From NCBI GenBank assembly GCA_004557285.1, contig SFEK01000065.1, positions 1 to 10,815 on the forward strand: a stretch of DNA of 10,815 bases, read 5' to 3'. A model generated the notes under the pieces. That model ran no database searches, was not told the origin of the DNA, and saw only the letters and a list, made by a program, of their open reading frames with translations. A program made the position numbers and the translations under genes. Below are positions 6,181 to 10,815 of the stretch, one piece after another. Position 1 is the first letter of the stretch. Each line of letters begins with the position of its first letter. The stretch is from Bacteroidales bacterium (GTDB lineage: Bacteria; Bacteroidota; Bacteroidia; Bacteroidales; Bacteroidaceae).

Positions 6181-8739
6181 ATGACCAGTCAATTCTCACA
6201 AAAAGTATCGCAAATCCTCGCTTTCAGCAGAGAAGAGGCAATACGACTTTCAAGCAAAAATGTAAGCCCGGAACATCTGCTCCTGGGCTTGCTGCGCGAC
6301 AAGACCGGCCCTGTGCATGAGCTCTTCATCCTGTTGGACATCAACTGCCAGACAGTGAAAGCTGAACTGGAAAAGAAGGTGCGCTGCGACGACATCACGA
6401 TTCCTTTCAACTTACATAATCTGACACTTGACGAAAGTGCCAGCAACATACTCAAACTGGCTGTGCTTGAGGCAAGAATACAGGCCACAAATACTGTAGA
6501 TGAACAACACCTCCTTCTGGCTATCCTGCACGACCATGTAGATAACGGAGCAAAAGAAATCCTTGAAGGCAACAACATGAACTACGAAGATGCATATCGG
6601 TTCTTCAACAAAAAAGAACATCACGGCAACAGCAACAGCCTCTCCATGCCTGAAAAGGATGACGAGGATGAAGACGACGGACTGATGAGCATCAATGGAG
6701 ACAACTCGCAGAAGTCAAAACAACAGACAACCGCCACAAGCACCCAACGCAGGGAGGGAAAGACTCCTGTGCTCGACAACTTCAGCACCGACCTGACCAA
6801 AGCGGCAGCAGAAGGAAAACTTGACCCCATCGTAGGACGTGAACGCGAAATACAGCGTGTCACCGAAATCTTGTGCCGAAGAAAGAAGAATAACCCCATC
6901 CTCATCGGTGAACCCGGTGTGGGAAAAAGCGCTATCGTTGAAGGACTTGCACAACTTATCAACAGGAGGCACACCTCGCCCGTGCTGTTCAACAAGCGCA
7001 TCGTCAACCTCGACATGACGTCCATCGTTGCAGGCACCAAATACCGTGGACAGTTTGAGGAGCGCATCAAGGCACTCATCAAGGAAATAGAGCAAAACCC
7101 AGACATCATCGTCTTCATCGACGAGATTCACACGCTCATCGGCGCAGGCTCAACTCCTGGCTCCATGGACGCTGCCAACATATTGAAACCGGCTTTGGCA
7201 AGAGGCACCATACAATGTATTGGAGCCACCACACTTGATGAATACCGCAAATCCATCGAGAAAGACGGCGCACTGGAACGACGTTTCCAAAAAGTGATGG
7301 TAGAACCCACAACAACGGAAGAGACTATTACCATTCTTCACAACATCAAGGACAGATACGAACGGCATCACCATGTGAAATACGACGACGAGGCCATCAT
7401 GGCATGTGTCAAATTGACAGAAAGGTATGTCACCGACAGATATTTCCCCGACAAAGCCATCGATGCCCTCGACGAGGTGGGCGCCCGCGTGTTTCTGAAA
7501 CATGCACAGATGCCCCCCGAAATCCTGACACTGGAAAAGGAAATCGCACTCATCAAGGAAAAGAAGCAGGCTGCCGTCAGAAACCAGAACTTTGAACTCG
7601 CTGCAAGCTACCGTGACAGGCAGACGACACAAGAGGCGAAACTCAGAGAGATGGAGCAGGCCTGGTCCAACGGCGAAACGGAAAGATGCGACAACATCAC
7701 CGCCGAAGATGTGGCTGATGTCGTGTCGATGATGACCGGCGTGCCTGTGCAGCGCATTGCCGAATCTGAAGGACTTCGACTCAGACACATGGCCGCCGAA
7801 CTGAAAAATGCTGTCATAGCGCAAGACCGTGCCATCGAGAAGATGGTCAAGGCTATACAGCGCAACCGCGTAGGCTTGAAAGAGCCCAACCATCCCATCG
7901 GTGCTTTCATGTTCCTGGGACCTACGGGTGTGGGCAAAACCTATCTGGCCAAGAAACTGGCAGAAAGCATGTTCGGCTCGGCCGATGCTCTCATACGCAT
8001 CGACATGAGCGAATACAGCGAGAGTTTCAACACCTCGCGCCTGGTGGGTGCACCTCCGGGATATGTAGGCTATGACGAGGGCGGACAGCTTACTGAAAGG
8101 GTGAGACGCCACCCCTACTCCATCGTGCTGCTCGATGAGATTGAAAAGGCTCACGGCAATGTGTTCAACATGTTGCTGCAGGTGCTCGACGAAGGACGAA
8201 TGACCGACGGCAACGGACGCTTGGTGGATTTCCGCAACACGGTGATTATCATGACCAGCAATGCAGGTACACGCCAGCTGAAAGAATTTGGACGGGGCAT
8301 TGGTTTCAATGCCGGACAATGGGGAGCCAGCCTCAATGAGAGCGATAAAGAATATGCACGCAGCATCATCCAGAAAAGTCTCAGCAAACAGTTCAGCCCA
8401 GAGTTCCTCAACCGTCTCGATGAAATCATCACCTTCGACCAGCTCGACATCGAAGCTATCAAGAAAATCATCGACCTCGAACTCAAAGCCCTCTTCAACC
8501 GTGTCAACGAGATGGGATACTTTATCTCCATCACCGACAAAGCCAAAGAGTTTGTAGCCCAAAAGGGATACGACATACAGTTTGGCGCAAGACCACTGAA
8601 ACGCGCCATACAAAACTATGTGGAAGACGGTGTCTGCGAACTGCTGCTCAACGACACGCTACACGAGGGCGACCTCATTACAGTTGAAAAATGCCCTGAC
8701 AAGGAAGAACTTATCTTCAATGTCAGCCATCAAGAATAA
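6181..8739 (+). CDS. clpC: ClpC-type ATP-dependent Clp protease ATPase subunit
   Basis: This Hsp100 unfoldase forms a hexamer that unfolds proteins and feeds them to ClpP. The 852 residues contain two Clp N repeats (about 1-145) and a hydrophilic acidic linker (about 155-200, rich in D/E, then S/T/Q). AAA domain 1 has Walker A GEPGVGKS 243-250, Walker B D314-E315, pore loop KYRG 287-290 and Arg finger R367/R368. A short UVR-like middle domain lies near 455-485. AAA domain 2 has Walker A GPTGVGKT 580-587, pore loop GYVG 627-630, Walker B D652-E653 and R745. A Clp C-terminal domain follows. The IGF tripeptide at 707-709 is the ClpP-docking loop. That loop and the short middle domain argue for ClpC over ClpB, which lacks the loop and has a long coiled coil. 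mnmE follows after 8 bases. Confidence 0.93.
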   Translation: MTSQFSQKVSQILAFSREEAIRLSSKNVSPEHLLLGLLRDKTGPVHELFILLDINCQTVKAELEKKVRCDDITIPFNLHNLTLDESASNILKLAVLEARIQATNTVDEQHLLLAILHDHVDNGAKEILEGNNMNYEDAYRFFNKKEHHGNSNSLSMPEKDDEDEDDGLMSINGDNSQKSKQQTTATSTQRREGKTPVLDNFSTDLTKAAAEGKLDPIVGREREIQRVTEILCRRKKNNPILIGEPGVGKSAIVEGLAQLINRRHTSPVLFNKRIVNLDMTSIVAGTKYRGQFEERIKALIKEIEQNPDIIVFIDEIHTLIGAGSTPGSMDAANILKPALARGTIQCIGATTLDEYRKSIEKDGALERRFQKVMVEPTTTEETITILHNIKDRYERHHHVKYDDEAIMACVKLTERYVTDRYFPDKAIDALDEVGARVFLKHAQMPPEILTLEKEIALIKEKKQAAVRNQNFELAASYRDRQTTQEAKLREMEQAWSNGETERCDNITAEDVADVVSMMTGVPVQRIAESEGLRLRHMAAELKNAVIAQDRAIEKMVKAIQRNRVGLKEPNHPIGAFMFLGPTGVGKTYLAKKLAESMFGSADALIRIDMSEYSESFNTSRLVGAPPGYVGYDEGGQLTERVRRHPYSIVLLDEIEKAHGNVFNMLLQVLDEGRMTDGNGRLVDFRNTVIIMTSNAGTRQLKEFGRGIGFNAGQWGASLNESDKEYARSIIQKSLSKQFSPEFLNRLDEIITFDQLDIEAIKKIIDLELKALFNRVNEMGYFISITDKAKEFVAQKGYDIQFGARPLKRAIQNYVEDGVCELLLNDTLHEGDLITVEKCPDKEELIFNVSHQE

Positions 8740-8747
8740 CACTTACA

Positions 8748-10127
8748 ATGGTTCACGACAAGACAATCTGTGCCATTGCCACCAATACGGGCGGTGCCAT
8801 AGGCATCGTCCGTGTTTCAGGCAATCAAGCCATAGCCATCACCGACAGGATATTCACATCTGCCGGTAAGGCCGACAAGTCTTTGGCCGAACAACCGGCC
8901 AACTCCATCACCTTTGGCCACATCACCAATGCCCAAGGAGGCATCATCGACGAGGTGCTGGTGAGCATTTTCCGTGCACCCCACTCCTACACAGGCGAGG
9001 ATTCTGTGGAAATCAGCTGCCACGGTTCGGCATACATTATGGGGCAAGTGCTGCAGGCACTCATCAACAATGGATGTACACAAGCTGCACCTGGCGAGTT
9101 TACCATGCGTGCATTCCTGAACGGCAAGATGGATTTAAGCCAAGCTGAGGCTGTGGCCGACCTTATTGCTTCCACCAACCGTGCCACACACCAAACGGCC
9201 ATGGCACAGCTTCGTGGACATTTCTCTCTCCAACTGTCACAACTGCGCGACAAACTGCTTCATCTCACATCACTCATGGAACTGGAACTTGACTTCTCTG
9301 ACCATGAAGAACTGGAGTTTGCCAATCGCGACGAGCTCACACACCTTCTTCACGACATCGACTACCATATTTGCAAGCTTTCCGCCTCCTTTGCCTCAGG
9401 AAAGGCCATCAAGGCTGGTATTCCCGTGGCCATTGTCGGCAAGACCAATGTGGGCAAGAGCACCTTGCTCAATCTCCTCATGGGTGAGGAAAAGGCCATT
9501 GTCAGCGACATTCATGGCACCACAAGGGATGTTATCGAAGACACTACAGACATCAACGGCGTGACATTCCGCTTCATCGACACCGCAGGTATCCGTCAAA
9601 CCGACGACCACATCGAGCAGCTGGGTATAGAGCGCACATTCAAGAAGATGGCAGAAGCCACCATCGTGCTCTGGATTCTCGACTATATCCCCGAACCTGC
9701 TGAGATAGAAAACATGTTTGCCACCTGCAGCGACAAGCACCTCATCATCGTCAACAACAAGACTGATGTCAACGACTATACCGCATCTCTTGCTCAATGT
9801 TGCCCCACCCATCCCGTGATAGGCATCAGTGCCAAATGGTCACACAACATCGACAGTCTGAAATCTGCCATTTACCAAGCGGCAAACATTCCCGAAATCA
9901 ACGAGAACGATGTCATCGTCACCACTGCCCGCCACTATGAGGCTCTGCAGCTGGCTCACCAAGACCTCCAGAACTTTAATCAAGGCTTGCAAGCCCAACT
10001 GCCCACCGACCTGCTCTGCGAAGAACTCCGCTCATGCCTGCACCATCTGGCAGAAATCACTGGTGGAGAAATCACCACAGACGAAACGCTCAAAAACATC
10101 TTCTCCCATTTTTGCATCGGCAAGTAG
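8748..10127 (+). CDS. mnmE: tRNA U34 carboxymethylaminomethyl-modification GTPase MnmE
   Basis: With MnmG, MnmE uses methylene-tetrahydrofolate and GTP to place a (carboxymethyl)aminomethyl group on the wobble uridine of tRNAs reading NNA/NNG codons. The 459 residues are full length. The N-terminal folate-binding domain (about 1-118) starts DKTICAIATNTGGAIGIVRVSG. A helical domain is split around the inserted G domain (about 220-377). G domain motifs are G1 GKTNVGKS 231-238, G2 GTTRD 257-261, G3 DTAGI 278-282 and G4 NKTD 337-340. The C-terminus is FCIGK with the conserved Cys456. Every functional motif is intact. The start is 8 bases after the clpC stop with no promoter between them, so it is probably translated from the clpC transcript. 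No hairpin terminator follows. Confidence 0.96.
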   Translation: MVHDKTICAIATNTGGAIGIVRVSGNQAIAITDRIFTSAGKADKSLAEQPANSITFGHITNAQGGIIDEVLVSIFRAPHSYTGEDSVEISCHGSAYIMGQVLQALINNGCTQAAPGEFTMRAFLNGKMDLSQAEAVADLIASTNRATHQTAMAQLRGHFSLQLSQLRDKLLHLTSLMELELDFSDHEELEFANRDELTHLLHDIDYHICKLSASFASGKAIKAGIPVAIVGKTNVGKSTLLNLLMGEEKAIVSDIHGTTRDVIEDTTDINGVTFRFIDTAGIRQTDDHIEQLGIERTFKKMAEATIVLWILDYIPEPAEIENMFATCSDKHLIIVNNKTDVNDYTASLAQCCPTHPVIGISAKWSHNIDSLKSAIYQAANIPEINENDVIVTTARHYEALQLAHQDLQNFNQGLQAQLPTDLLCEELRSCLHHLAEITGGEITTDETLKNIFSHFCIGK

Positions 10128-10246
10128 GACGTGAAAACAAGAGAAAACAAATAGGAATAATACGGCATATTGCGTTGAGCATCAGCGATTTGCAGAAACA
10201 AAACCACCGTTTCTAACATATCCGTTATTATCGAAGTTGGACGGGA

Positions 10247-10474
10247 ATGTGTGCTTTCGAGGCACATTACGAGAAAGACTTTGCTAACTACTTGGTCGAT
10301 CACCTGAAGATGAACCATGCCCTTGCAGAGTTTGGTGTCAATGGTGACGAAGCAGGTGCGGCACTTTTCTGCTATCTTGTGATTGCCGAATCAGGCGGCA
10401 ATGCCGAAGATGCGTGGCAGCATTACCTCATAGCTTGGGATAAATCGGAACAAAAGTATTCAAAGAAAGATTAG
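10247..10474 (+). CDS. Small protein of unknown function, directly upstream of the sirtuin gene
   Basis: This 75-residue protein begins MCAFEAHYEKDFANYLVDHL and is probably mostly helical, with a hydrophobic middle (AGAALFCYLVIAE) and a charged tail ending KYSKKD. There is no signal peptide and no convincing membrane span. I do not recognise a family. Reasons to believe it is real: it starts with ATG, an in-frame stop lies 30 bases upstream, its composition is protein-like, and its stop is only 2 bases before the sirtuin ATG, which suggests coupled translation. A 119-base gap separates it from mnmE, with no exact TAnnTTTG box. Its Asp codons (4 GAT, 2 GAC) resemble the sirtuin gene rather than mnmE. 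It could be a partner of the sirtuin or simply an operon neighbour. Confidence 0.65.
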   Translation: MCAFEAHYEKDFANYLVDHLKMNHALAEFGVNGDEAGAALFCYLVIAESGGNAEDAWQHYLIAWDKSEQKYSKKD

Positions 10475-10476
10475 AT

Positions 10477-10815
10477 ATGACAAGGCAGCACATTGTATTT
10501 TTGACTGGTGCAGGTATCAGCGTTGAAAGCGGATTGAGCACCTTCCGTGGTAAGGATGGTATGTGGACGAATGAGGAGTGGGCTTATCTGGCCAGCACTG
10601 ATGCGCTCTACAATGATACCCAAAGGAGCCTTGACTTCTACAACTTTAGGCGTAAGCAGTTAGCTGAGGTAGAACCGAATGATGCTCACCGCATGATTGC
10701 AGAGTTGGAGAAAGAGCATGAAGTGACTGTAATCACCCAGAATGTCGATAACCTACATGAACGCGCAGGTTCTTCCCAAGTCATTCATCTACATGGTGAA
10801 CTCAGCAAGGTCTGC
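10477..10815 (+). CDS. cobB: NAD-dependent protein deacylase (sirtuin, Sir2/CobB family), 3' end outside the window
   Basis: Sirtuins remove acyl groups from protein lysines using NAD, giving O-acyl-ADP-ribose and nicotinamide. Only the first 113 residues are in the window. They begin MTRQHIVFLTGAGISVESGL, with the NAD-binding GAGIS at 11-15, then STFRGKDGMW. Further on are TQNVDNLHERAGS at 87-99 and HLHGEL at 104-109, with the catalytic H106. FYNFRRKQL places Y55 and R58 in the Y-x-x-R arrangement of class III sirtuins (human SIRT5, E. coli CobB), which favours succinyl or malonyl lysine; that preference is inferred from the motif. The zinc site and the rest of the Rossmann fold lie beyond the right edge. 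The ATG is 2 bases after the preceding stop. Asp is encoded by GAT in 5 of 6 cases, unlike mnmE. Confidence 0.93.
   Translation, partial: MTRQHIVFLTGAGISVESGLSTFRGKDGMWTNEEWAYLASTDALYNDTQRSLDFYNFRRKQLAEVEPNDAHRMIAELEKEHEVTVITQNVDNLHERAGSSQVIHLHGELSKVC

Noticed and set aside
7150..8613. Leftward open frame of 487 codons opposite clpC
   Set aside because: It lies entirely antisense to a clear ClpC gene, has no recognisable domain or promoter, and is explained by the C-ending codon bias of clpC, which removes stops from the opposite strand.
6181..8739. ClpB disaggregase as an alternative identity
   Set aside because: The long coiled-coil middle domain of ClpB is missing, and the IGF ClpP-docking loop is present in the second ATPase domain.
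10128..10246. Possible terminator or promoter between mnmE and the small gene
   Set aside because: No stem followed by a T run and no TAnnTTTG box is present; a TTTG near 10190 has no partner -7 box.

Overview
The window looks like chromosomal DNA from a member of the Bacteroidales, most likely a Prevotella-type species. Three things support this. Promoters fit the Bacteroidetes pattern TTTG, about 20 bases, then TAnnTTTG. Most starts lack a Shine-Dalgarno sequence. The glycogen synthase is the eukaryote-like GT3 type beside a GlgP-type phosphorylase, and there is a DUF3256-like secreted protein, a family I know from this group. Nearly everything is housekeeping. I see no insertion sequence, prophage, CRISPR array or toxin-antitoxin module.

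Layout. Everything from 1 to 5914 is read leftward. In transcription order it holds: a glycogen operon (GT3 glycogen synthase, 54 bases, alpha-glucan phosphorylase) closed by a strong hairpin terminator at 1536-1578; a small tRNA operon (tRNA-Ser-GCT then tRNA-Glu-CTC) with a consensus Bacteroidetes promoter and its own terminator; a DUF3256-like gene with a signal peptide; and a compact unit at about 272-378 with its own promoter, a small hairpin, then a GNRA-type-loop terminator with a run of eight U. I read this last unit as a small RNA gene of about 70 nt. Left of it, positions 1-271 hold short repeats and no gene I can assign.

From 6181 onward everything is read rightward. A 266-base divergent spacer carries outward-facing promoters with the same -7 sequence (TATCTTTG). 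Then come clpC (Clp ATPase with an IGF ClpP-docking loop), mnmE 8 bases later, a 75-codon unknown gene, and the first 113 codons of a class III-type sirtuin (cobB) that runs off the right edge. The unknown gene and cobB are 2 bases apart. Their codon choice differs from clpC and mnmE (mnmE uses 24 GAC and 5 GAT for Asp; the last two genes together use 3 GAC and 9 GAT).

How the genes fit together. Synthase and phosphorylase build and break down glycogen. ClpC serves regulated proteolysis. MnmE with MnmG modifies U34 of tRNAs; the tRNA-Glu encoded here has C34 and so should not be a substrate. The sirtuin removes acyl groups from lysines. I did not find a clearly new multi-gene system. The least explained items are the candidate small RNA, the repeats beside it, and the small unknown gene coupled to the sirtuin.
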